DNA of 43,117 bases from Ferruginibacter sp. (lineage in GTDB: Bacteria > Bacteroidota > Bacteroidia > Chitinophagales > Chitinophagaceae). The position numbers and the translations under genes are program-made. The stretch spans positions 1 to 43,117 of the forward strand of contig NZ_JACMOO010000419.1 in NCBI RefSeq assembly GCF_014377975.1. The letters are read 5' to 3'. The notes below the pieces were generated by a model. That model saw only the letters and a list, made by a program, of their open reading frames with translations, did no database searches and was not told the origin of the DNA. Positions 1 to 7,239 of this stretch are shown here, one piece after another (position 1 is the first letter of the stretch; the number at the start of each line of letters is the position of its first letter).

Positions 1-338
1 CTATTCCAGATCCAATAGGGATGGTGGGCCCAAGCAAAGGTGGAAAAATGCCATCAAATGTTTTCAAGGCGCAGGATTTTATACGTGCAGAATTATTGGG
101 ATTTGATTTCGATGCCAGGTTTAATGTTACCAGTGCCACTGTTTATTTTGCAGGTGCAGGCTTTTCAAATAGCGGCAGTATTCAAACAGCTACCATTACC
201 AGTGGCAGCCTGGCTCCTATAAAAAGTAAAATTGATTTATGTAAGCCGGGATCCACTGTAACTTTTGATGAATTAAAAGTGGTTGGTCCTGATGGCCATA
301 CAAGAACAATACCGCCTGTTTCTTTTGTGTTATACTAA
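1..338 (+). CDS. gldM: Gliding motility / T9SS protein GldM, C-terminal end (partial)
   Basis: The reading frame is open from the left edge (frame of base 3) to the stop at 336-338, so only about the last 111 residues are present. GldM (PorM) is an inner-membrane-anchored periplasmic protein that forms the type IX secretion motor with GldL and spans the periplasm to reach the GldK/GldN ring. The visible part reads IPDPIG at the edge, then FDFDARFNV, then a KGPDG-like VVGPDGHTRTIPP near the end; this matches the beta-rich C-terminal domain of GldM. gldN starts 12 nt downstream, the usual gldKLMN order, which supports the call. The methionine at 21 is internal and is not the start. Confidence 0.85.
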   Translation, partial: IPDPIGMVGPSKGGKMPSNVFKAQDFIRAELLGFDFDARFNVTSATVYFAGAGFSNSGSIQTATITSGSLAPIKSKIDLCKPGSTVTFDELKVVGPDGHTRTIPPVSFVLY

Positions 339-350
339 AATATCGTAAAT

Positions 351-1391
351 ATGAAAAAGTATCTTATTAAATTTTTCTGTCTGACAGTTGTACTGACCCT
401 TATTTTTTCAGTAGCAGATGCTCAGAAAACACAGAAAAAGCGTGCCGCTACCAAGCGAGGCAATACCACTACCAAAAAAACAACCAAGGGTAAAACCAAG
501 GCTAATATTAAGTCGGGTGGCCAGGTTGATTCCGTGGCAGCAATTGTAGCTGTGCCGGTAGAGCCAAAAATTGATAGTTTACCCATTACAAAAGTAAAGA
601 AGTCTTTACGCCAGGATGAAGCGGTAGAAACAAAAGATATTATGGATAGAACTCCCTTGGATTATGAACATTTAAGGGCAGATGATGCAGTTTACCGGCA
701 TAAAATATGGAGAGAAATTGATACAAGAGAAAAAGTAAATCTCCCTTTCCGTTACTCTGCAGATGAAAATAATGGCAACCAGCGTTTTATAAGTATTTTA
801 TTAAAAGCCATACAGGACAGTGCAGTTACAGTTTTTGACCCGATTGATGACCGGTTTACAACTCCATTGACTATTTCGCAGGTGGCTAAAGGTCTTGGTG
901 GTGGTGGAGATTCTGTTCCACATTATGACAAAAATGGTTTGGTAGATCGGATAGATTATAAATCAAGGGAAATTAACCTGGACTCGATTTATAAATTCAG
1001 AATAAAAGAAGAAGTAATTTTTGACAAGGAAAGTTCAAGATTATTTTGGCGTATTTTAGGTATTGCCCCTGTTAGAAATGTATACAGTACTACGGGAGAA
1101 TACCAGGGGGTGAGTGAAGTTTTCTGGGTTTATTACCCGGATATGCGTCCGATTTTTGCAAAGTATCAAACTTACAATGGTAAAAATTTTGGAGCGAGGA
1201 TGAGCTGGGAGGAATTATTTGAGACAAGGATGTTTAGTGGTCGAATCATTAAAAGCACCATGGATAATCCCTTTGATCTTCCTATTGCTGCAACTCCAGG
1301 TTTAAAAGATAATGGCGTGTTCCAGTTGCTGGCCGGCGAAAAAATTAAAGAGAAAATTTTTACCTACGAGCAGGATTTGTGGAGTTATTAA
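351..1391 (+). CDS. gldN: Gliding motility / T9SS protein GldN (PorN)
   Basis: This 346-residue protein is a periplasmic partner of GldK (PorK) in the ring under the outer membrane that is part of the type IX secretion system and gliding apparatus. Residues 1-25 form a signal peptide ending in VADAQ. A Lys/Thr-rich low-complexity linker follows at about 26-55, which is common between signal peptide and domain in this family. The globular domain begins near residue 95 with DIMDRTPLDYEHLRADD and contains RHKIWREIDTREK, FRILGIAPV-like and VFWVYYPD segments typical of GldN. It follows gldM by 12 nt and is closed by a strong hairpin terminator, so it is the last gene of the gld operon. The ATG at 351 gives a clean signal peptide. 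Confidence 0.9.
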   Translation: MKKYLIKFFCLTVVLTLIFSVADAQKTQKKRAATKRGNTTTKKTTKGKTKANIKSGGQVDSVAAIVAVPVEPKIDSLPITKVKKSLRQDEAVETKDIMDRTPLDYEHLRADDAVYRHKIWREIDTREKVNLPFRYSADENNGNQRFISILLKAIQDSAVTVFDPIDDRFTTPLTISQVAKGLGGGGDSVPHYDKNGLVDRIDYKSREINLDSIYKFRIKEEVIFDKESSRLFWRILGIAPVRNVYSTTGEYQGVSEVFWVYYPDMRPIFAKYQTYNGKNFGARMSWEELFETRMFSGRIIKSTMDNPFDLPIAATPGLKDNGVFQLLAGEKIKEKIFTYEQDLWSY

Positions 1392-1411
1392 TATTAAAAA
1401 ATAATTATTTT

Positions 1412-1439
1412 AAAACCCCTTCTTAGAAGGGGTTTTTTT
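1412..1439 (+). terminator. Intrinsic terminator of the gldMN operon
   Basis: An 11-bp perfect stem (1412-1422 with 1426-1436; AAAACCCCTTC / GAAGGGGTTTT) with a 3-nt loop runs into a T tract at 1433-1439. It starts 20 nt after the gldN stop codon. Confidence 0.85.
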
Positions 1440-1616
1440 ATGTCTAAGCCCTTTCATCTGCTTAAACAGGTATAAGAAGTAACCACTTTAAAGCAAACCC
1501 CATTAATTCTCATTTTACCTTATGAAGAAAAACATGCCGTTTACGCAATCAAATAGGCCATTTATAAAATAGCTTCTTTTGGAAATAGGTTAAGAAAAAT
1601 ACTTCTCTATCTTTAA

Positions 1617-1680
1617 TTTGGTTTTTCATAGGATATTGGATTTTAAACGGGGCTGGATTTTTATCCTGGCCCTCTTTTTA
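1617..1680 (+). ncRNA. Putative small RNA, copy 1 of a repeated structured element
   Basis: Bases 1617-1647 are identical to 23762-23792 (31 of 31). They are followed in both copies by a terminator-like hairpin. Here the stem is GGGC (1650-1653) with GCCC (1669-1672) and GGAT (1655-1658) with ATCC (1663-1666), a TTTT loop, a small T versus TG internal loop, and a T tract at 1675-1679. Compared with copy 2 the stem differs by paired changes (G-C for A-T), so base pairing is kept. A box TATCTTTA at 1608-1615 resembles the Bacteroidota -7 element TAnnTTTG and would start a transcript of about 60 nt. The reading frame is not kept between copies because of a 1-nt indel, so a peptide is unlikely. 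It ends 3 nt from the uvrC stop codon, on the opposite strand. I do not recognise a named RNA family. Confidence 0.5.
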
Positions 1681-1682
1681 TG

Positions 1683-3503
1683 CTATCCCGATGGAGTAGC
1701 TGAAGGGTTGAAAAAATCGGTAATTATCTTTGCTTTAGACCTGCCGATTACTTCCGTCAGTTCTTCAACTGTTTTTTCCTTAATATTTTTTACAGACTTA
1801 TACTTTTTTAGTAGTGAGTCAATTGTTGCTTTGCCAATACCTTCTACCTTTTCCAGTTCATTTTTAAAACTGCCTTTACTTCGTTGATTTCGATGAAAAG
1901 TAATGCCAAACCGGTGAACTTCATCCCGGATTCTTCTTATCAGTTGCAGGCTTTCGCTATCCCAGGGCAATTTTAAAGACTCTGTATCACCGCTAAAAAA
2001 AAGCTCCTCCTCATTTTTTGCCAAACCTACGAGTGTTACTTTACCCGTCAAATCCAGCTTTTTAATGCTTTCCATTGCGGCACTCAATTGACCTTTGCCG
2101 CCGTCGATAATTATCAATTGCGGTAAAGTCTTTTGTTCTTCTTTCAACCTTTTATAACGGCGGTAAACTACTTCTGCCATTGTAGCAAAATCATTAATTC
2201 CGACAACGGTTTTTACATTAAATCTTCTATATTCATTTTTATCTGGCTGTCCGTTTTTAAAACTTACCATCGCAGATACCGGGTAACTTCCCTGAAAATT
2301 AGAATTATCAAAACATTCAATGTTAATTGGCAGTTCTTTCAAGTGAAGATCTTTTTGCAACTGAATCAATACGTTGGTTACCTCAAAAGCTGTTTTATCT
2401 TCCAATAATAACATTTTCTTTTTCCTAAGCTCTTCTTTAAAATAGTTTACATTTTTTTCAGAAAGGTCAAGCAGTTTTTTCTTATCACCACCTCTTGGAA
2501 CGGTGCAAATAATATCCAGCTGCGGATAATTAATGGTAAAGGGTACAATAATCTCTTTTGCCTCGCTGTTGAAAGTTTCTCTTAATTGCGCAATAGCAAA
2601 ACTTAATACTTCTTCTGCATTTTCATCCAGCTTCTTTTTTAATGTAATTGTTTTAGTTTGTACAATGCTGCCATTGCTTACAGCCAGATAATTAACGTAA
2701 GCAGTATCGCCTTCTTCAAATATGCTAAATACATCCACTGTTCCGGTGCGTTCATTTACCACGGTAGAACTTGCCTTATATTGTTGCAGATGTTCCAGTT
2801 TCTTTTTTATTAATCCTGCTTTTTCAAATTGAAGTTGCATAACTTTTTCCTGCATATCTGTTTTAAACTGTTGTATCACCGGCGAAAGATTTCCTTTTAA
2901 AATGTTTTTCAACTGCTGTAAACCTTCGTCATAATCCTGTAAAGACTGCAATGCTTCGCAGGGACCTTTACAATTACCCAAATGAAATTCAAGGCAAACC
3001 TTGAATTTCTTTTTTTCGATGTTAGCTGCGGTAAGGTTGAGTTTGCACGTTCTTAGCTGAACGTTTTGCTTAATGAAATCAAGCAGCTCCCTTACTTTAC
3101 CAACAGAGGTGTAAGGCCCAAGATATTGAGAACCATCATTTATTTTTCGCCGGGTAAAAAATACTCTTGGAAATGGCTCATTTTTTATTACGATGTAGGG
3201 ATAAGATTTATCATCTTTTAAGTTGATATTGAATAAAGGCTGAAATTTTTTGATTAAGGAATTCTCCAGTAAAAATGCATCCTGCTCACTATTTACAATG
3301 GTAAACTCAATTTTTCTGATGCGTTGAACCAACTCATGCGTTTTGTAATTGGTATAGGTTTTCGAAAAATAGGAACTTACTCTTTTGCGCAGGCTTTTTG
3401 CTTTACCCACATACAGTAATTCATTATTGCCATCATAATATTTGTAGATGCCCGGCTGCAAGGGAATGGTTGAAGCTAATACAGCAAATTCTTGTTGTGT
3501 CAT
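1683..3503 (-). CDS. uvrC: Excinuclease ABC subunit C (UvrC)
   Basis: UvrC makes both incisions around a DNA lesion in nucleotide excision repair, acting with UvrB after damage recognition by UvrA. The 606 residues show the full domain order. The N-terminal GIY-YIG nuclease has GIY at 18-20 and YVGKAKSLRKRV from 31. A cysteine cluster near residue 170-182 and a UVR helical motif (QFEKAGLIKKKLEHL, about 220-235) follow. The RNase H-like 5' nuclease has the acidic ECFDNSNFQG, LIIIDGGKGQL and FGITFHRNQRS motifs. A C-terminal helix-hairpin-helix pair lies at about 549-598 (EGIGKATIDSLL). Length is normal and the start is ATG. It appears monocistronic; its stop codon faces the RNA-like element on the other strand. 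Confidence 0.97.
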   Translation of the reverse strand: MTQQEFAVLASTIPLQPGIYKYYDGNNELLYVGKAKSLRKRVSSYFSKTYTNYKTHELVQRIRKIEFTIVNSEQDAFLLENSLIKKFQPLFNINLKDDKSYPYIVIKNEPFPRVFFTRRKINDGSQYLGPYTSVGKVRELLDFIKQNVQLRTCKLNLTAANIEKKKFKVCLEFHLGNCKGPCEALQSLQDYDEGLQQLKNILKGNLSPVIQQFKTDMQEKVMQLQFEKAGLIKKKLEHLQQYKASSTVVNERTGTVDVFSIFEEGDTAYVNYLAVSNGSIVQTKTITLKKKLDENAEEVLSFAIAQLRETFNSEAKEIIVPFTINYPQLDIICTVPRGGDKKKLLDLSEKNVNYFKEELRKKKMLLLEDKTAFEVTNVLIQLQKDLHLKELPINIECFDNSNFQGSYPVSAMVSFKNGQPDKNEYRRFNVKTVVGINDFATMAEVVYRRYKRLKEEQKTLPQLIIIDGGKGQLSAAMESIKKLDLTGKVTLVGLAKNEEELFFSGDTESLKLPWDSESLQLIRRIRDEVHRFGITFHRNQRSKGSFKNELEKVEGIGKATIDSLLKKYKSVKNIKEKTVEELTEVIGRSKAKIITDFFNPSATPSG

Positions 3504-3543
3504 TACTTATTTAGTCTGCGTAAGACAACTTTTTATTTATACA

Positions 3544-4146
3544 TTATTCATTAAAATTCCAGATAAATTTTTCTGCTTTTAACAGGGCGGTGTTACCATT
3601 GGACATATTTATTATTGTATTAATGCTTGCCCATTTGTTGGTTTTCCATGTTAGTTGCCGGGTTACAATACCTTCCTTTTCTTTAAATTGTTTTACCAGG
3701 TATATTTTTGATATTTTGTCCGACTCAGGATCAATATAAATATCCCAATGCCTCAAGGAAATTGAATCGGGCAGTGTTGGTAAAGGATCATAGGTAAATG
3801 TTATGGCATTGATAGTTTGATCCTTAAAGGACGTTTCTTTAAAATAGTTTATAAGGTTGGTTTCTTTTATTTCAGGCGATAGAAAATCTTGTAGCAACGC
3901 AACCAGTTCACTTTTTTTAATCCATACAGAGTCTGTTTTATTGTTAATAACAGTAGTGTGCAATGGGGTAACAGGTAAAGAATCTAAAAGTAGTAACTGG
4001 CCCTTAATAAAAGAAGTTACCGGAAAAAATGAATCTTTTTTTGCTTCGGTATTTGTAGTAACAGAAGTGGTAACAGGCGTAGTATTGGTAGCAGTATTAC
4101 AACCTGTTAAAAATATAAAAATTGCCGGCAAAAATGCTTTTTTCAT
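3544..4146 (-). CDS. Unrecognised lipoprotein
   Basis: A 200-residue protein that I do not recognise. Residues 1-16 form a lipoprotein signal peptide with lipobox LTGC, the cysteine at 16 being the predicted lipidation site. A Thr-rich linker follows (about 17-35), and then a globular part with DSVWIKKSELVALLQDFLSPEI and a short beta-rich C-terminal half ending in KAEKFIWNFNE. Most likely it is a membrane-attached periplasmic or outer-membrane lipoprotein; function is unknown. It lies 40 nt upstream of uvrC on the same strand. It has its own promoter-like sequence (4151-4182), with the -7 box only 4 nt before ATG. Nothing suggests a link with DNA repair other than position. Confidence 0.75.
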   Translation of the reverse strand: MKKAFLPAIFIFLTGCNTATNTTPVTTSVTTNTEAKKDSFFPVTSFIKGQLLLLDSLPVTPLHTTVINNKTDSVWIKKSELVALLQDFLSPEIKETNLINYFKETSFKDQTINAITFTYDPLPTLPDSISLRHWDIYIDPESDKISKIYLVKQFKEKEGIVTRQLTWKTNKWASINTIINMSNGNTALLKAEKFIWNFNE

Positions 4147-4150
4147 TTGC

Positions 4151-4182
4151 CAAAATTAACTACAAAGATGGTGTAAAACAAA
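4151..4182 (-). promoter_or_regulatory. Promoter of the lipoprotein gene, TTTG-N20-TAATTTTG
   Basis: On the minus strand a TTTG (-33 box, 4179-4182) is separated by 20 nt from TAATTTTG (-7 box, 4151-4158), an excellent match to the primary sigma promoter of Bacteroidota. The -7 box ends 4 nt before the ATG at 4146, so the transcript probably starts at or next to the start codon. The -33 box overlaps the T tract of the terminator of the upstream gene. Confidence 0.6.
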
Positions 4183-4212
4183 AACCGCAGAAGTGATTAT
4201 TTTGCGGTTTTT
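4180..4212 (-). terminator. Intrinsic terminator of the ECF sigma / barrel operon
   Basis: A 10-bp perfect stem (4180-4189 AAAAACCGCA with 4203-4212 TGCGGTTTTT), with a 13-nt loop, lies 73 nt downstream of the stop codon at 4285. Read on the minus strand it ends in a T-rich tract. It separates this operon from the lipoprotein gene. Confidence 0.7.
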
Positions 4213-4284
4213 GTTAAATATTTTGAAATGGATATTTACCCTAAAACATCCGGAATAAAAGGCGAATAAACAGTAGGAGATTAT

Positions 4285-5862
4285 TTATTTTATCAGTTTT
4301 GTAATGCCAAATTTAAAACCATAATTGTTCAGCTTTTCCTGAATAATATATTGTTTGGTATTAGTAGTAAATAGTTGTGTACGAAATTGCGGTCCAAACT
4401 GAACCGTAAAACCGTTGTCTGTTTTATAACTCAAAAATGTTTCAAACCCGGCATTTAAGTTCCACCGGTTTAGCAATGAAGTTTCTTTTATAAAATTTCT
4501 TTTATCAGATGAAAGCAGGTAAGACTTACCTCCTATTACATAGGTAGGTTGTAAAGTTGCGCCAATATTCCATTGTAAGTTGTCATTGCCCGCAATTTTT
4601 ACATCTGCACCCATTGGTAAAGAAATTTGAAAAGTTTCATTGTGCAATTTAATGGAAGTGATACCATCAAAATTAGAAAAAGAAGTTGACCTATATGCCG
4701 GATAAGGCTGACCTGTAAGCGGAGAAACAAATGTAATTGTAGTTGCTACAGGATGTGAATTTGTGTACGCTTCTGTATTATATTTGGTAAAATTTAATTG
4801 CAAACCTATTTTTATTTTAACCCTTTTTAACAAAGAATAGTTGATGCCAGTTCCAACTTCTAAACCATAAGATGGATGTTGTGTTATATCCTGATTAATA
4901 TTATCCTGACCGGCGGAAACGGTATTTTTTAATTGCCTGTAAACAACTGAAGGAGTAAAGTATATTTGCCGGCCTAATTTACCCGCCCATTTTTTGGGTG
5001 CCGGCCTGTTGTATAATGCATAATTTTCTACCCATACTTTTTCTTCATCAGATAATACCAGTATATTATCTGTTTTTTCTAATGAAGCTGTTTTGGTGAC
5101 AAATATTTTTTCATTTTGATAGTCAGTAGCGTTGTTTGAAACCTCATTCAAATCTTCTATTTTACTAATTTTTTCACCAATTGAATTTTCTATCGGGCTA
5201 TTAGTTATTTGTTTTTTTGAATCAGGAACAGTTGAAGCAATCAAATCATTTTGATTAATACTAACCGGGGGCTGGTGAATCCGTCGTGTCGTAAATGCCA
5301 CATCGTTTTTAATTGGTACAATTGATATGGATTCATTTCTTGCCAAAAATATTTGCTCTGCCAGGTTAAACTTATCTCCAGTATCTCTGGTAATTTTATT
5401 GTGATTGCCCGTTGAGAATTTATCAGAATACCATTGGCCACTAATTAAACCAGGATCCGCTGCAGGTAATAAAAGTGGTTCTTTTTTATTATTATTAAAT
5501 AAATTATCTGAATTATTTAATGTAAAGTTTTCGGCAAATGGTACAGATTGTATTTGATTAAGCTGTTTAATTTTTAAAAAAGGGTTGTAAGGAGCAATAA
5601 TAAAATTTGATGATGGTGTCTTGCTACTTATATGGGACGAAGAAACCTGGGGGTTAGTATTTTTAGTATTTGTATTAAAATATCCTGTCATTAAAAGGAT
5701 GGCAATTAAAGTAATACTCGTTGCAACAGAGGGCCATTTTTTTGCTGGATGAATATTATTATAAATGCTGTGCCACACTCGTTTTTCAGGGTACATTTTA
5801 AATTCATCTGACCTATCCTTCAGCAGTCGTTCAAAGTTTTCAATATCTAAATTTCTGTCCAT
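4285..5862 (-). CDS. Membrane-anchored protein with C-terminal beta-barrel-like domain, likely regulator of the adjacent ECF sigma factor
   Basis: The start is set at the internal ATG at 5862 (525 residues) because MDRNLDIENFERLLKDRSDE opens a conserved Bacteroidota N-terminus (SDEFKMYPEKRVWHSIYNNIHP). A start at 5931 would overlap the sigma gene. Residues 1-43 are hydrophilic and presumably cytoplasmic, residues 45-61 form one transmembrane helix (SVATSITLIAILLMTGY), and about 62-290 is a low-complexity, Asn/Ser-rich linker. Residues about 300-525 have alternating amphipathic strands (GRQIYFTPSVVYRQL, KIKIGLQLNFTKY, GFTVQFGPQFRTQLF) as in PorT/OmpW-like outer-membrane barrels. The gene follows an ECF sigma gene by 49 nt. 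The layout suggests an anti-sigma-like or trans-envelope sensor role; this is inference, since no classical anti-sigma zinc motif is visible. Confidence 0.65.
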   Translation of the reverse strand: MDRNLDIENFERLLKDRSDEFKMYPEKRVWHSIYNNIHPAKKWPSVATSITLIAILLMTGYFNTNTKNTNPQVSSSHISSKTPSSNFIIAPYNPFLKIKQLNQIQSVPFAENFTLNNSDNLFNNNKKEPLLLPAADPGLISGQWYSDKFSTGNHNKITRDTGDKFNLAEQIFLARNESISIVPIKNDVAFTTRRIHQPPVSINQNDLIASTVPDSKKQITNSPIENSIGEKISKIEDLNEVSNNATDYQNEKIFVTKTASLEKTDNILVLSDEEKVWVENYALYNRPAPKKWAGKLGRQIYFTPSVVYRQLKNTVSAGQDNINQDITQHPSYGLEVGTGINYSLLKRVKIKIGLQLNFTKYNTEAYTNSHPVATTITFVSPLTGQPYPAYRSTSFSNFDGITSIKLHNETFQISLPMGADVKIAGNDNLQWNIGATLQPTYVIGGKSYLLSSDKRNFIKETSLLNRWNLNAGFETFLSYKTDNGFTVQFGPQFRTQLFTTNTKQYIIQEKLNNYGFKFGITKLIK

Positions 5863-5911
5863 CGTTCGCGAAATTTCTGTTGGTTTTGGTAAAAAGCAAT
5901 CGTTATTTTTA

Positions 5912-6499
5912 TTACTTCGAAGCCACAGCACCGGGTAATACCACGGCGGTTTTATTTCGTGGTTTAAGTAAAATATTTTTCTTAATTAAAATGTCTTCCA
6001 GCATAGCCTTTGCCCTTGTATATTGTGAGCGGCTGGTACTTTCTTCAATATCCAGCATGTTACCTATTTCTTTATGCGAATAACCTTCAACCGCATAAAG
6101 GTTTAATACAGTGCGATAGCCAACGGGCAGTAACCTTATACATTCCACCACTTGTTTTGCCTGCATAATGGATGGAATGGTTTCTTCTCTTATACCAATT
6201 CCACTGGCACAATTAATATCTACACTATCAGAAAATTTTTTATTTTTTTTCAGGATGTTAATGCAGGTATGAACTACAATTCTTCTGATCCAGCCTTCAA
6301 GGGCTCCTTCATTTCTGTATTGATGAATCTGAGCAAATACTTTAATAAAACCTTCCTGAAGCATATCCTCTGCATCCTCCCTGTTTTTTGCAAAGCGATA
6401 ACATACGCCCAGCATTTTAGGACTCAAACGCATATACAATGTTTCCTGTGCGGCTGCATTATTTTCAAGACATCCATTAAGCATGATCTCTTCTGTCAT
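5912..6499 (-). CDS. RNA polymerase sigma factor, ECF (sigma-70 family)
   Basis: A 195-residue alternative sigma factor. Region 2 covers about residues 22-95 (LSPKMLGVCYRFAKNREDAEDMLQE, then EGALEGWIRRIVVHTCIN). Region 4 covers about 125-185, with the helix-turn-helix GYSHKEIGNMLDIEESTSRS. There is no region 1.1 or 3, as expected for the ECF class. The ATG at 6499 (MTEEIMLNGCL) is chosen: the longer frame starts with TTG at 6535 and would run over a -7-like box TATATTTA (6523-6530). It is the first gene of a two-gene operon with the membrane/barrel protein, the typical arrangement of an ECF factor and its membrane partner. Its regulon cannot be told from this window. Confidence 0.9.
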   Translation of the reverse strand: MTEEIMLNGCLENNAAAQETLYMRLSPKMLGVCYRFAKNREDAEDMLQEGFIKVFAQIHQYRNEGALEGWIRRIVVHTCINILKKNKKFSDSVDINCASGIGIREETIPSIMQAKQVVECIRLLPVGYRTVLNLYAVEGYSHKEIGNMLDIEESTSRSQYTRAKAMLEDILIKKNILLKPRNKTAVVLPGAVASK

Positions 6500-6664
6500 A
6501 ATTTGTGCTTGGTTTAACACCTTAAATATAGACAATTTAAGCCTATGAGTTGCTGCTTTTGTAATAAAATAATCTCGCTTCCAAATAATATATTCAATAT
6601 TTAAATTTCTCCATAGCGAGAATTGTTTTATTTCAACGACGGAGTTTTTTTACTAATTAAACTG

Positions 6665-7186
6665 TCAGGAGGGATTATTTGCTTTAATAATGGTTCTTAC
6701 ATCATCAGCCCATTTTCTTAAAGCCAGATTTTATCTGTTGTAAGCATAGCATTTTTGTGGATGATTTTATAGGAAGAAAGCAGCATTCTATCTTCTTTAG
6801 CCGCTGAATAATTTCATCCTGTATTTATACTGCCTCTCTATTCTTTTGGTAGCAAATTCTGAAAAATTAAGTTCTCTTTTTCCCTCGATTATATGACTGG
6901 TTAGTTAGCGGGCAATGGCTGTATTTTGAATACCCGGGATAAAAAGTGTTATTGCTGTGGCAGTCATAACAACTTATTTGTAAAATATGGTGAATGTCGC
7001 CTGCCCTGTATTCTTTTTCCCCATATCATCAACAAGTAAAACTATTGGAAATAGTAGTCTTTTTTGGGGATCAATGAATTGTCTAATACGCGGTATAACC
7101 AACAGAGTGGTATTACTTTTACTGTTTAAATGTATGTCTGATGAAAAAAAGGAAATTATTATAAATGTTAACTCTAAAAATAACAA
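6665..7186 (-). pseudogene. Possible decayed gene remnant in a 740-nt gene-free stretch
   Basis: Between 6500 and 7239 there is no convincing intact gene. On the minus strand, protein-like pieces occur in different frames in one direction. A 70-codon open piece ends TFTIFYK at 6974. A second piece (about 6860-6960) contains TATAITLFIPGIQNTAIAR and, after a stop, EGKRELNFSEFATKRIERQ. A last piece ends LRKWADDVRTIIKANNPS at the stop 6665-6667. The ordered pieces broken by stops and frame changes suggest an inactivated gene of about 170 codons. I cannot assign a family. It may also be plain intergenic DNA, because chance frames of this size occur in AT-rich sequence. Confidence 0.3.
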
Positions 7187-7239
7187 TAAACTTTACCCCT
7201 GCGATGAATAAATCAGTTCAGGCTAAAAACAAAAACAGG

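Noticed and set aside
1532..1582. Small frame beginning MKKNMPFTQ between gldN and the RNA-like element
   Set aside because: Only 16 codons, with no promoter-like box and no repeat elsewhere.
1618..1887. 89-residue + strand frame that covers the copy 1 element and the end of uvrC
   Set aside because: It overlaps uvrC, and the part inside the element is out of step with copy 2 because of a 1-nt indel. The conservation is at RNA level.
6974..7211. Two overlapping small frames (70 residues minus, 74 residues plus) in the 6.5-7.2 kb gap
   Set aside because: Neither has a clear start signal or a domain pattern. The minus one is taken as part of a decayed region, not as an intact gene.
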